From NCBI GenBank assembly GCA_965248155.1, contig CBDFIO010000002.1:1550001-1614000 (forward strand): 64,000 nucleotides of DNA. Reading direction: 5' to 3'. Shown one piece after another: positions 37,165-46,813 of the stretch (the stretch's first letter is position 1; each line of letters starts with the position of its first letter). The notes below the pieces were generated by a model. It had not been told where the DNA came from, did no database searches, and saw only the letters and a program-made list of their open reading frames with translations. The position numbers and the translations under genes are program-made. The stretch comes from RFSX01 sp965248155 (lineage in GTDB: Bacteria; Bacteroidota; Bacteroidia; Chitinophagales; Saprospiraceae).

Positions 37165-38480
37165 ATGAGCCCCAAAAATTATTTAAGAAGCAACTCCTTT
37201 TAGTATTAGTTATAAGTGGGTTTTTTATAGGTATTATTAATGCTCAGGAAAGTAACTCGCACCTACAAATAATCATAGGAAAAATTCAGGCTCTTGAAAG
37301 TCAGAAAGATGCCAAGTGTTATGCTACAGCCAACAGGTTAGAAGATTTCATGTATGGGACTCCATTGAGTGAAGAAGCCAGAAACTTTAGAATTGATGCT
37401 CAAAAGGAATTGATTCTATTTTTGAAATCTGAAGCTTCAATTAAAGCAAGGGAAGCTCAAAGAGATTCTATAATACTTTCTGATATATCGGGAGTAGCTG
37501 AATCTATCCTTAATTTCGGTAAGAAAAAAGGTGGAATATGGTATGTCCGATTAGAAAATGGAGATATCATAATACCTGGAATTGATATGGAGCAGTATGG
37601 ATCTGTTTCTTACTCTTATAGGTCAATGCTTTCAGTCGAACAAGACCTCTTTTTTATTCCAGATATTACTTTGTTACCCTTTTCAAAAGAAACCATTGAG
37701 CCGGTTTATCAATACGTGAATTTAGTAACTCTGGCATCCCTTAAGATAGCTGATGAATTAGCAAGAAACAATAATCTCGCAGAAATTAGCAGGGCGAATA
37801 TGTCAGACAGTTGGCTATTGCTTTTCAGATCGGCTCCTGAAGACTTACAAGACTTTGAATACCCACAATTAAAAGCAGAATATGTAGATCAGAGCAAGAT
37901 AATTCTTGATGGAATAATTCAACAAAAACTAGATTCTTATGAACAATACAGTGAGGTTAGCACTTCTGTGTTTTTAAGAAATATTCAGGTATATTTTGCA
38001 AAACAAAGATGGCCGATCGATTCACTTGAATCTTCAAAATTGAAAAACTACCTTTTAGAATCTTTGGTAGGTTTTGGTTCTTCGATTATTCAGGAATCAC
38101 AGAAATTGGCTTATAGTGAAGACGAACCTCTAATTAGATTAAATCATGTTCAACAAACGCTACATTCTTTTATACCTTTTGATGTTAATCAATTTGAGGA
38201 TGTAATATTCTTTCCAAATTCCAGTAAAGACAAAATAATGGTTGAGTCTTATGATTTGGATGCCTTTAGGGATAGTGGATGGCATTGGCAAATTCTCCAG
38301 TTTGCTATCAATGATCTTTCTAAAGAACCAAGTCACGACATTGATCCTAATGCTGCAGAATTAATCACCGAGGGGATTGCTCAAATGGGCGTTTTGGTTT
38401 TAAGGCTTGCAGGAAATATTAGTCGAAGAAGATATCAAGGAAGCATTTTCAAAAATTCAAAAAGCGATAAATCGCTATGA
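37165..38480 (+). pseudogene. ASPIC/FG-GAP lipoprotein-like gene, part 1 (frameshifted at both ends)
   Basis: ATG 37165 opens MSPKNYLRSNSF and then stops; one base later the frame gives a signal peptide KLFKKQLLLVLVISGFFIGIINAQ that leads into the open frame known from 37350 (first in-frame ATG). One added base in the CCCCAAAAA run repairs the start. The body (residues about 70-430) is alpha-helical and unrecognised but precedes FG-GAP domains in related Bacteroidota proteins. It ends at 38480 after a second frame change near 38400, where the +1 frame continues as QEILVEEDIKEAFSKI. Confidence 0.6.
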
Positions 38481-38670
38481 GTTTGACCATACTGAAGTAT
38501 CGGAAGACAATATAAGTGGCATCCTGGAAGCAAAAAGTGAATTATTATTGAACGGGGGATTTATTGATTGTACGAAAGAGCAGAACATCGGGTTTCAGCA
38601 CAAATCATCTGATTGGCTTAGCAGATTGTTAAGAAGCTATGTTTATTCTCATGAAAACAAGATTATATAA
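38407..38670 (+). pseudogene. ASPIC/FG-GAP gene, part 2
   Basis: An 87-codon segment beginning with TTG 38407 (LQEILVEEDIKEAFSKIQKA) and ending SYVYSHENKII. It has no start of its own and continues the coding sense of part 1 (WLSRLLRSY) into part 3. The two frame changes in the same direction each imply one extra base (near 38400 and 38650). Confidence 0.55.
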
Positions 38671-40282
38671 AATAGCAATTCCATCAGCATTTAGAGGGGC
38701 AGGTGTTGCTGCCGAAGATATTAACAATGATGGTTTAGTTGATATAATTATTCTGGGAGGCTTTGGTAATCAAATCTATATCAATACAGAAAGTGGTTTT
38801 CAGTTGGAGAGCGAAATGTCGAAATCCTTAAGCGTGTGGCATGAGGAATTAAAATCTTTTGGAGAACCACGACAACCTATTGTTGCTGACTTTGATAATG
38901 ATGGATACAAGGATGTTTTTATTACTTATGTAAATGAAAATCATAGATTGTATAAAAATATAGAAGGCAAAGAATGGAAAGATGTTTCTATCACAGCCCA
39001 ACTTGGCGGATCAAATCAAGTAGGCGGACCGGCAACAGCATTTGATTTTGACAACGATGGTTTATTGGACATTTTCATCGGCTATTTTGGTAATTATGTT
39101 CAAGGAGAATTACCCACATTGAGTAGATACAACCAGAATGGAAGCAAGAATAAATTATTCAAAAACCTAGGGGGATTTGAATTTGCTGAAGTGGACTTCA
39201 CTCAAGAGAAAAACAATGGTTGGACACAAGCACTGGGACATAGTGATCTTAATCAAGACGGGTATCAGGATATAATTGTAGGAAATGATTTTGGCACGAA
39301 TGAATATTATCTTAATGATGGAGATGGGACATTCACAGAAGTCAGTCAAATATATGGAACAGATAAGCCTTCGTATACAATGAATGTTGGAATAGCAGAT
39401 ATAAATAAAGATCGATTTCCTGATTTATATATATCCAATATTGTCGTCATGCAAAAGGATGAAAAATATGTTAGTCCTAACGAAGAGACAACTATGAAGT
39501 TTGACCCTCAAAAGATGAAAAACATCAGGACAGTTGAAGCCAATGATTTGTTTATTTCAAAAGTTGAAGGAAATAATCTCAAAGAATATGATCTTTCCAA
39601 AGATGTGGGGCGGGGGTATTCTTCGACAGGATGGTCCTGGGACGCCGACTTTTTTGATTTTGACAATGATGGAGATGATGATTTATATTGTCTCAATGGC
39701 ATGAATGACTTCAGCGTCTACTCAAGTGAAAACCAATATTATTATGGTGAAGATGGTGAATCAAAGAATGTTGAGTATGCGGCAAGCAATAGGGAGAAGA
39801 ATGTCTTTTTTGTTAATGAAAATGGGCAGCTTGTAAATAAATCTTCGGAACTGGGAACAGATATGGTGAGCAATTCCAGGAGTGCCAGTTATTTTGATTT
39901 TGATAATGATGGAGACCAGGACATTATTATTAATAATTATCACGAAGCTTCTGTTTTGTTGGAGAACAAATCTGAATCAAAGAATAATTGGATAAAAATA
40001 TTATTGGAAGGGAGTCCAGAGAATAAGGTTAACAGGGATGCCATAGGCGCCGTTCTCATATTGGACACAGACAACCATTCAGGATTATGGCGTGAAATTC
40101 ATTCTACTGACGGGTATCTTTCCGTGCACCCATGTATGCAGCATTTTGGTATAGGCAACGATAAGAAAGCTCAATTAACAGTTAAATGGCCAAACGGCAA
40201 GGAAGAGAAATTCAGTAATTTGAAAAGAAACAAGACTTATAAAATTACGTTTCCAAATCAACTTGAAATTATAGAGCCATAA
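38639..40282 (+). CDS. ASPIC/UnbV (CRTAC1-like) FG-GAP repeat protein, part 3
   Basis: 547 residues. Repeated calcium-binding FG-GAP/VCBS motifs: GVAAEDINNDGLVDIIILGG, VADFDNDGYKDVFITYV, FDFDNDGLLDIFIGYF, HSDLNQDGYQDIIVGND, YFDFDNDGDQDIIINN. The end (IKILLEGSPENKVNRDAIGA, then HFGIGNDKKAQLTVKWPNGK) is the ASPIC/UnbV domain. No signal peptide of its own, as expected if it is the 3' part of the gene starting at 37165. As it stands it would stay in the cytoplasm. The whole gene would encode about 1030 residues. Confidence 0.8.
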   Translation: MFILMKTRLYKIAIPSAFRGAGVAAEDINNDGLVDIIILGGFGNQIYINTESGFQLESEMSKSLSVWHEELKSFGEPRQPIVADFDNDGYKDVFITYVNENHRLYKNIEGKEWKDVSITAQLGGSNQVGGPATAFDFDNDGLLDIFIGYFGNYVQGELPTLSRYNQNGSKNKLFKNLGGFEFAEVDFTQEKNNGWTQALGHSDLNQDGYQDIIVGNDFGTNEYYLNDGDGTFTEVSQIYGTDKPSYTMNVGIADINKDRFPDLYISNIVVMQKDEKYVSPNEETTMKFDPQKMKNIRTVEANDLFISKVEGNNLKEYDLSKDVGRGYSSTGWSWDADFFDFDNDGDDDLYCLNGMNDFSVYSSENQYYYGEDGESKNVEYAASNREKNVFFVNENGQLVNKSSELGTDMVSNSRSASYFDFDNDGDQDIIINNYHEASVLLENKSESKNNWIKILLEGSPENKVNRDAIGAVLILDTDNHSGLWREIHSTDGYLSVHPCMQHFGIGNDKKAQLTVKWPNGKEEKFSNLKRNKTYKITFPNQLEIIEP

Positions 40283-40290
40283 ATGAGGAT

Positions 40291-42126
40291 TTACCTTCTT
40301 TTAAATATATAAGCTCCTTTTTGTGCTCCCCAAACTTGCGTACCATGCTTATCAAATCCTTGGTCCCAGCTTTTTATCTCACGCTCTTCTATGGTTACCT
40401 TTGATGTTGCGAAGCTTGCTCCGGACAAACTGCTTCGACAAGACTTTTCATTGGTGCTTCCATGATAAGCGTATCCGTCTTTTTTAAGATAAACGGTACA
40501 ACCAATTCTTTCTTTCAAAATCGAAGTATCAAATTGATCAAAATATTCAGGGGTCTTCCATTTCCCCACGAAATCTTCTTGACCTTTTATAGCATAGACA
40601 ATACTTTCAAATGAATCGTGTTCATTTTGATCTACACGATATATTCTTTGACGATAAGGTTTTTCCTGAAAAGAACTTGCAGCCTGTTCAACATATATCC
40701 AATGCCCTTTTTTGTCTTTCCAAATAGGGTACATGTGCAAGCTAATGTCATAGTAGGAGGAATCTTTTTCAGCTTGATCGGCACTTGAAAAGGAACCCGT
40801 CATCATATCTATGAGCAATTCAATATCTGATTTTTTATCCTTTATTGTTATAGGCTGTTCAAGCCAATCAGAAAGGGATGAGCACATTTGATTTTGTTCT
40901 GCCGAAGTCATGTTCTTAATCCGGGCAGAACTATGGTGTTTTCCTTCAAGAAAATAAAAAAGCGAGTTTGTCTTATCACTTGGTTGAACTGCAGTAGCTG
41001 ACCAAGTATCAAGTGCACCGTTTATGTAGATCATATTATCTGCTTCTTCGACGGTCCATTCAGCAACTTTGTTTGTTAAGTCACCATTAAATTTCACATC
41101 CATTTTATCAGGGACAAATGCCGCAGAAGGATGAGGATCTAACGGTATGTGCTTAAGAAGATCTTTAAATGGTTCTGTTTCATATCCATAATAACCCATT
41201 TCTGTTGCAGACTGATAGTAATGAGATCCATAAGCTTTCATACTACTGTCTGCAAATAAGTCCAGACCCGAAACATCAAGAAAGTGCTGGATATGTGTTT
41301 CTGTATTGTCTTTTGAAGAAGGAATCGAATGACAGTCTTTTCCATATTGCCAAAATGCAAACGGATATTCAAGGACGGCTAGTTCATATGCTTCATCAAA
41401 ATTGAGATAATTGAACTCCAATTCCTTTCCTTGTGCGTACCATTTCAAAAAAGGTTTAATGGTTTCGCTACCACGAAGCAATCTAACTTGGTAGTCATAA
41501 ATGTTCTTACGACATTCATCTGAACCTACAGAATTCAAAAAATCATAAATCCTCTCATCTTCATCAGAGTAATTAATCGGTGCAACATAAGGAATAGAAA
41601 CATCTACATCTTCCGGATAAAAATATCTATAGAAAATCGTAGTTGTTTCACCTTTACTTATTCCGGTGCTTACCCATTTTTCTTTATATAAATTTCTAAA
41701 CAGGTGTTTAATTTTATGAAGGTCAGCAGTTATTTGTTCAAAATTAAGATAGCTATAATCGAGACTGTCAGGATTTGATTCACCGAAGTATCTGTGTTCA
41801 ACATTCAATTGGTTGGCGTCCAAAAATCTTGCAACTTCTGTGATATTATTACTCGGTCTAGAATAACCATTTGTAATTATTGTAGTCGAATGATCAAATC
41901 CCTTATGGCTTAAAAACACACGGTGATAGAAGTGTCCCATGTCGGGATTATTATGATCAATAGCCTGCTTAATTCGCAACTCATAAGCAGATTCAAAACC
42001 TTCTGGAGTTTTTATTTTTTCAAAAGATACATCGGGAAGATCGAAAAGCATCTGCTCTAAATCTGATTGTGTATAAGCAGTCAGAAAAAGGATTACAGAG
42101 AACAGAAAAGAAAAGATATGCTTCAT
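40291..42126 (-). CDS. secreted S37 (PS-10) serine peptidase fused to a CpcT/CpeT domain
   Basis: 611 residues with a signal peptide (MKHIFSFLFSVILFLTAYTQ). Residues about 20-400: LNVEHRYFGESNPD and STGISKGETTTIFY (GxSxG nucleophile), NGALDTWSATAV (Asp) and LEGKHHSS (His), the S37 tripeptidyl aminopeptidase pattern. From about residue 415: MTGSFSSADQAEKDSSYYD, SLHMYPIWKDKKGHWIYVEQ and PYRQRIYRV, a CpcT/CpeT chromophore-lyase-type beta-barrel as found stand-alone in Bacteroidota. The combination in one frame is unusual. Transcribed toward and convergent with the ASPIC gene. Confidence 0.87.
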   Translation of the reverse strand: MKHIFSFLFSVILFLTAYTQSDLEQMLFDLPDVSFEKIKTPEGFESAYELRIKQAIDHNNPDMGHFYHRVFLSHKGFDHSTTIITNGYSRPSNNITEVARFLDANQLNVEHRYFGESNPDSLDYSYLNFEQITADLHKIKHLFRNLYKEKWVSTGISKGETTTIFYRYFYPEDVDVSIPYVAPINYSDEDERIYDFLNSVGSDECRKNIYDYQVRLLRGSETIKPFLKWYAQGKELEFNYLNFDEAYELAVLEYPFAFWQYGKDCHSIPSSKDNTETHIQHFLDVSGLDLFADSSMKAYGSHYYQSATEMGYYGYETEPFKDLLKHIPLDPHPSAAFVPDKMDVKFNGDLTNKVAEWTVEEADNMIYINGALDTWSATAVQPSDKTNSLFYFLEGKHHSSARIKNMTSAEQNQMCSSLSDWLEQPITIKDKKSDIELLIDMMTGSFSSADQAEKDSSYYDISLHMYPIWKDKKGHWIYVEQAASSFQEKPYRQRIYRVDQNEHDSFESIVYAIKGQEDFVGKWKTPEYFDQFDTSILKERIGCTVYLKKDGYAYHGSTNEKSCRSSLSGASFATSKVTIEEREIKSWDQGFDKHGTQVWGAQKGAYIFKRR

Positions 42127-42401
42127 AATAATTCACTTAATTGTGGAGCACAATGTAAAAAGTAATGGTAAGAAGTAAAAGGCATCCTTATTTATAATAC
42201 TGACATTGAAAGTTTTGATAGGATATAGAGAATAGAAATGAAGGTTATGAACTGAATTTTTACAGCTTGACAACATCAATAATAGATAGAAATAAATAAG
42301 CACTAATAGGGATAGATTATAAAAGTTAATCAAACAAAATCTTCTATAAGATGTAGACTTTAGTAAGAATGTATAAATTGAAGACTCATTTTTAATAAGT
42401 A

Positions 42402-42965
42402 TTGGAGAAGGAGGACAACATAGAGTTAAAAAATTGGATTGATGATTTTCAATCAACGGGCAATCAAGAACATCTCGTAAAAGTATTTATGATGTTTCGT
42501 GAATTGATATTCGGAGTATGCCTCAAGTATTTTAGAAATGAAGAAGATGCCAAGGACGCAACTCTGGAAATTTATCAATTACTAAGTAAAAAATTGCCAT
42601 CGCAGAAAATTGAAAATTTTAAACCGTGGCTTTATGTGGTAGTTAAGAATTATTGTTTTGAAAAATTGAGAAAAAAATCAAGACAATTAGTAAAAGAAAA
42701 CGAAGCAATCGATGTGTATTCTGAGCATTTAATTCATCCTGATAATATAGAAAAGGAAGAATTGCTGGAAGTTATGGAAAAGTGTATGGAGACATTATCA
42801 GAAAAACAACGCAATTGTATCAATGCATTTTATTATAAAAAATTGAGTTATCATGAAGCAGCAGCAGCCTTGAGTATGAGCTGGAATCAAGTTAGATCAC
42901 AAATCCAGAACGGTAGGAGAAACCTTAAAATATGTATAGAAGACAAAAATGACCACATTAGATAA
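42402..42965 (+). CDS. ECF-type RNA polymerase sigma factor
   Basis: 187 residues from TTG 42402. Region 2: GVCLKYFRNEEDAKDATLEI and FKPWLYVVVKNYCFEKLRKK; region 4: LSEKQRNCINAFYYKKLSYH with SWNQVRSQIQNGRRNLK as helix-turn-helix. It overlaps the next gene by 17 bp, which encodes its probable membrane regulator. Confidence 0.92.
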   Translation: MEKEDNIELKNWIDDFQSTGNQEHLVKVFMMFRELIFGVCLKYFRNEEDAKDATLEIYQLLSKKLPSQKIENFKPWLYVVVKNYCFEKLRKKSRQLVKENEAIDVYSEHLIHPDNIEKEELLEVMEKCMETLSEKQRNCINAFYYKKLSYHEAAAALSMSWNQVRSQIQNGRRNLKICIEDKNDHIR

Positions 42966-44100
42966 ATATCAACGGTTGCTCCAAAAGTTAATTGATGGGA
43001 GCATAAGTTCTGAAGAAAGGAGAGAACTGGAAATTGCCAGTTTGGATGATCCATTTCTCGCAGACGCCCTAGAGGGTTATTATGATAATACTGTAAATCG
43101 TGATAGTCTTGAAGACATTATTCCATATGTAATCCAAAAGAAAAGTATAAACCTTAAAAGGGTCTTACTTGTAGCTGCCAGTTTCATTTTTCTTATGAGT
43201 ATATCATTTTGGATTATGAAAGATTATTTAGGAAACCCGAACCAAACCAATGAGATGTTCGTGGAGGCAGAAGGAGTGCCCCAAGATCCCCTTGAAGAGG
43301 AAGAACTCATGGTTTCTCTTGAGGCAGAAGAAAAAAAACCTGCAACAATAACATTAAGGCCTGAGAGAAAGGAAAGTGTTTCTAAAGCAGCCGGAGATAG
43401 ATCGAACAAGTCAAAAACTGTCGCTAGACCTGAAGTGGTTTTCGAACAAAATGTAGTTGAACAAGTAGAATTGGATAAGGAAGATGAAGCCAATGTTGTC
43501 GTAATGAATAGAAAGAAAGCAGTCGACATGATTAATGCTGTGGAAAACCTTCAACCGATCCGGATCAATCAGGTTATTGGACAAGTAAGTACCATGGATG
43601 GAGCACCAATGAAAGGAGTTGATGTTATTGCTCAGACGAGCAGGTCTCGGGCTACAACAAATTTTGAAGGAAATTTTGTTTTGGACTTAAAGCATGATGA
43701 CAATCTAATCATCGCATCTTTTTCAGGATATGATTCGCAGGCTATGCCAGTACAGACGGATATGTCTTTTAATTTAAGAAAAGCAAAAGCGGCCATGTCC
43801 CAGGCATCTAAAAGTTTACAGGAGATGATGTCGAATGGGGAACTTATACAGGACTACGATAAACTTATCAAAAATCATTTTCGAAATAAAAGTCTGCAGT
43901 GCTCATTGTCCGAAGTAGGGAAAGAGTCAATTGTTAAACTACACATATATATATCTGGAGAAGGAGGAATAGAAAATGTTTTGTTTTTGAGTGAAACGAA
44001 TGAAGACTGTAGAGCAGAAACGAAGTGGTTGTTACAAAACCTTGCAAATGAAGGAAGTTTTGGAGGAAAAAGAAAACTAAACTTCATTGTAAACCTGTAG
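42949..44100 (+). CDS. membrane regulator of the ECF sigma factor, with CarboxypepD_reg-like domain
   Basis: 383 residues: a cytosolic N-terminus of about 62 residues (KLIDGSISSEERRELEIA, LADALEGYYD), one membrane helix (LKRVLLVAASFIFLMSISFW), a charged linker rich in Glu, a carboxypeptidase-regulatory-like domain at about 205-270 (IGQVSTMDGAPMKGVDVIAQ), and a C-terminal domain of TonB-C type flavour. The N-terminus fits an anti-sigma factor, so it likely holds the sigma factor at the membrane until an envelope signal. Confidence 0.75.
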   Translation: MTTLDKYQRLLQKLIDGSISSEERRELEIASLDDPFLADALEGYYDNTVNRDSLEDIIPYVIQKKSINLKRVLLVAASFIFLMSISFWIMKDYLGNPNQTNEMFVEAEGVPQDPLEEEELMVSLEAEEKKPATITLRPERKESVSKAAGDRSNKSKTVARPEVVFEQNVVEQVELDKEDEANVVVMNRKKAVDMINAVENLQPIRINQVIGQVSTMDGAPMKGVDVIAQTSRSRATTNFEGNFVLDLKHDDNLIIASFSGYDSQAMPVQTDMSFNLRKAKAAMSQASKSLQEMMSNGELIQDYDKLIKNHFRNKSLQCSLSEVGKESIVKLHIYISGEGGIENVLFLSETNEDCRAETKWLLQNLANEGSFGGKRKLNFIVNL

Positions 44101-44105
44101 ATTAT

Positions 44106-44894
44106 ATGGCTAATAATTTCACATGTATTGGGCATGTATGCCATGACTTAATTGATGACAATTTTGTTTTAGGAGGTTCTTCTGCATATGCATCAGTTTT
44201 TGCTTCGGAACTTGGAATTTCTACTTCAATCATAACACGGTTCGGGAATAATTTTAATTACAAGGCATATTTGCAAAACAAAGGGATTGTTATTAAAAAT
44301 GAGAACTCAAGTGAAAGCACAATCTTTGAGAACATTTACGCTGGATCTAATAGAACACAATTTTTAAGATCATGGGCAGAAAAAATATCTGATAACTTTG
44401 TTTTGAAGCATGTTAGTAACAAGGATCTGGTATTATTTTGTCCTATCGCAGATGAGACTTCTTTAGATATTCTTGGCAAAACTGATTGCGGATTGGTCGG
44501 TGCAACGATTCAAGGGTGGTTGCGAAAGTGGGATAATTCGGGTTCAGTTAGTGCAAAAACCATTGATTGGGAAAAATTGAAGTATGCAGATGTGTTGATT
44601 CTCAGCTATGAAGATCTCATAGGTCTGGAAAATGTTTTGGAAGTTTTAAGAGGACTTGGAAATATTGTTGTTGTAACAAATGCAGAAAAGGGTGCAGATA
44701 TTTTTCACAAAGGAGATCAATACCATGTACCAGCACAGCCAATCAAGCTTGTTAACCCTACTGGGGCAGGAGATGTATTTGCAACAGCATTCATGATTAA
44801 ATTCCTCAACTCAAATAACATAACACGAGCTGCAGAATTCGCTCATGAATCTGCAGCTCGTGTTATATCAAATACGGTAGGTTTCTTCGGATAA
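44106..44894 (+). CDS. PfkB-family carbohydrate kinase
   Basis: 262 residues. FVLGGSSAYASVFASELG is the substrate-side PfkB signature and LVNPTGAGDVFATAFMIKF the ATP/anion-hole motif with the catalytic Asp. On the short side for the family. Substrate (ribose, nucleoside or sugar) cannot be told. Begins 5 bp after the sigma regulator gene, so possibly co-transcribed. Confidence 0.87.
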   Translation: MANNFTCIGHVCHDLIDDNFVLGGSSAYASVFASELGISTSIITRFGNNFNYKAYLQNKGIVIKNENSSESTIFENIYAGSNRTQFLRSWAEKISDNFVLKHVSNKDLVLFCPIADETSLDILGKTDCGLVGATIQGWLRKWDNSGSVSAKTIDWEKLKYADVLILSYEDLIGLENVLEVLRGLGNIVVVTNAEKGADIFHKGDQYHVPAQPIKLVNPTGAGDVFATAFMIKFLNSNNITRAAEFAHESAARVISNTVGFFG

Positions 44895-44900
44895 TATTAT

Positions 44901-45449
44901 TTATTCACCTCCTGAAGTTGGATCCGTTGGTCCGTCACCACCATCTATTGGAACTTCTGGAACTTCAGATCGATCACAATAAGGAGGACAAGGTCGCCAG
45001 GAATTAATATCGGTATCAACTTGAAAATACTTACCACTTTCGTTGCTTAAATTGTTTCTTTCCGTATCTGTAGGAATCAGAATAAACTTAATGTAATCCT
45101 CGGCTGAACTACTTCCTGCTTCAATTCCCGAATTTGTAAGTCCATAATAAACCCGAATTCCGGTTTGATCTTCTGCGGGATCTTCAGTTTGTCTTACCAT
45201 AGCCTCATAAAGACAGGCGTTCGTATTATGAGCTCTAAAGTGCTCGGCAGATGTCCCATCCACCCATGTTCTGAATTGGCTTATATATTTTCCTGCGTTA
45301 AATTCTGTAATTTCTGTGATACAATCGGTATATGCAGGTGGATCATGAACAGGTGCAACAAAGTGTTCTTGCATTAGTAGATGATGAGCTGTAATAGAAC
45401 CAACTATTATAGCCCCAATAATTATTAACTGTTTCGTTGATTTCTCCAT
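44901..45449 (-). CDS. membrane-anchored or exported small protein, unknown
   Basis: 182 residues. N-terminal helix LIIIGAIIVGSITAHHLLM without a lipobox; then a soluble domain with cysteines at CITEITEF, NACLYEAMV and a C-terminal CPPYCDRSE, ending in a Gly/Asp/Pro-rich tail. I recognise no family. Divergent from the TPR gene, sharing the spacer with the heptamer repeat. Confidence 0.65.
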   Translation of the reverse strand: MEKSTKQLIIIGAIIVGSITAHHLLMQEHFVAPVHDPPAYTDCITEITEFNAGKYISQFRTWVDGTSAEHFRAHNTNACLYEAMVRQTEDPAEDQTGIRVYYGLTNSGIEAGSSSAEDYIKFILIPTDTERNNLSNESGKYFQVDTDINSWRPCPPYCDRSEVPEVPIDGGDGPTDPTSGGE

Positions 45450-45471
45450 GAGCTTTGTTTTGATTAATGGT

Positions 45472-45553
45472 TTAAAAGTTAAAAGTTAAAAGTTAAAAGT
45501 TAAAAGTTAAAAGTTAAAAGTTAAAAGTTAAAAGTTAAAAGTTAAAAGTTAAA
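45472..45553. repeat. TTAAAAG heptamer tandem repeat, 11 complete units
   Basis: Eleven perfect TTAAAAG units (45472-45548) and a partial one, lying in the 191-bp spacer between two divergent genes. The tract starts 22 bp upstream of the minus-strand ATG (45449). The unit is not a multiple of three but is outside coding sequence. Confidence 0.97.
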
Positions 45554-45640
45554 TGCAAGAAAACCAAGGAGATATGAAAGATTGTAGGAAATGCTTAACT
45601 TTCAAATTGGATATAACTTGAATATTAATCATCTATCCGA

Positions 45641-46774
45641 ATGTTAAGAAAACTATTTACCATCTTCATTTGCCTTACTATACCATTTTTGGCTCATACC
45701 AAAGGAATTGATGGACATTTGGAATCTTTATTAGAAAAATGTAAGAAAGCGAAGTCTGATCTGGAGGAAATTAATTCCTTATTAGATTTAGCGGCATATT
45801 ATCGTGAGGTTATGTACGATATGAATAATGCTGAGAAAACCTATGATGAAATTTTTGGGAAAGCAACAGCAACCGTCAACAATGACCTTAAAATTTTAGC
45901 GTACAAACATTATCTAGACCATATTCCTATCAAATATGAACACGAAAATTTAAATACTATATGCAATGATATCATTGAACTGGTTGACGACTTAATTGAT
46001 GATAATCTATCTTTTGAAGTCTACATTTCGGTAGGACGAGCAAGTATTAAAATTGCCAAACTGGATAAAGCATTGCGTTATGCCAATAATGCATCAAATT
46101 GGGCTTTTCAAAAAGGTACTATATCGCAACAAATAGAAGCCAAATTTTTATTGGGGGCAGTATATGCTAACCGTTTTGATGTAGAAGAAGCTTTTCGATA
46201 TTATTCTGACGCCAGTGTTCTGATGGAGAAACTACAGAATAATCAAATGAAGAAGTCTTATGCGGATGACTATCATGAACATTTATTTGACCTGTATGGT
46301 AAGATTAAGAATTACGTTAAGGCTGAAGAGCAAAAACAAGCACAGATAAAGCTATTGGCTGAATTTACACCCTATGACTCTTTAAGACTCATGTTTAATA
46401 AACTCGATATTGCGGGATTACAAATGTCATCCCAAAAAGAGTTCTCTCTCTCGCCAATATTCGAAGAAATTTTAAGTTTCGCAGAGTCGCAGGGAAATGT
46501 CAGATTAAAAGATTATACCTTAAGTAAGTACAGAAGCTGGTTGATTGATTCGGATAGGTTTGCAGAACTCAAAGACTTAATGATGAATCTTTACCCCGAA
46601 GCTGTTGAAAGTTATTGGGAGTATAATATATGGGCCCATATTTATGAAGGAGAGGGGAAAATGGATTCTTCAAAAATATATTTCTTAAAAGAAGAACAAC
46701 GTGTTCTTGGGTTTGATAACAATTATCTAAAAGCTCATTTTTATCGAAGATATGGACGACACTTTCTCAGATAA
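45641..46774 (+). pseudogene. TPR membrane protein, 5' part, ended by in-frame TAA
   Basis: 377 residues: signal peptide (MLRKLFTIFICLTIPFLAHTKG), then a helical TPR-like region (LDKALRYANNASNWAFQKGT, FLLGAVYANRFDVEEAFRYY). TAA at 46772-46774 interrupts; the same frame continues NQTPLAQEAFEKSVDFG without a gap, so a single substitution (from CAA, GAA or AAA) explains the split. The full protein would be about 598 residues. Confidence 0.75.
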
Positions 46775-46813
46775 AATCAAACCCCGTTAGCACAGGAAGC
46801 ATTTGAAAAATCA

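Noticed and set aside
42133..42456. 107-codon minus-strand frame between the S37 gene and sigma factor
   Set aside because: Overlaps the sigma factor start, low-complexity hydrophobic residues, no family; ordinary AT-rich spacer.
45472..45553. CRISPR-like array
   Set aside because: Contiguous 7-bp units without spacers; simple tandem repeat, no cas genes.
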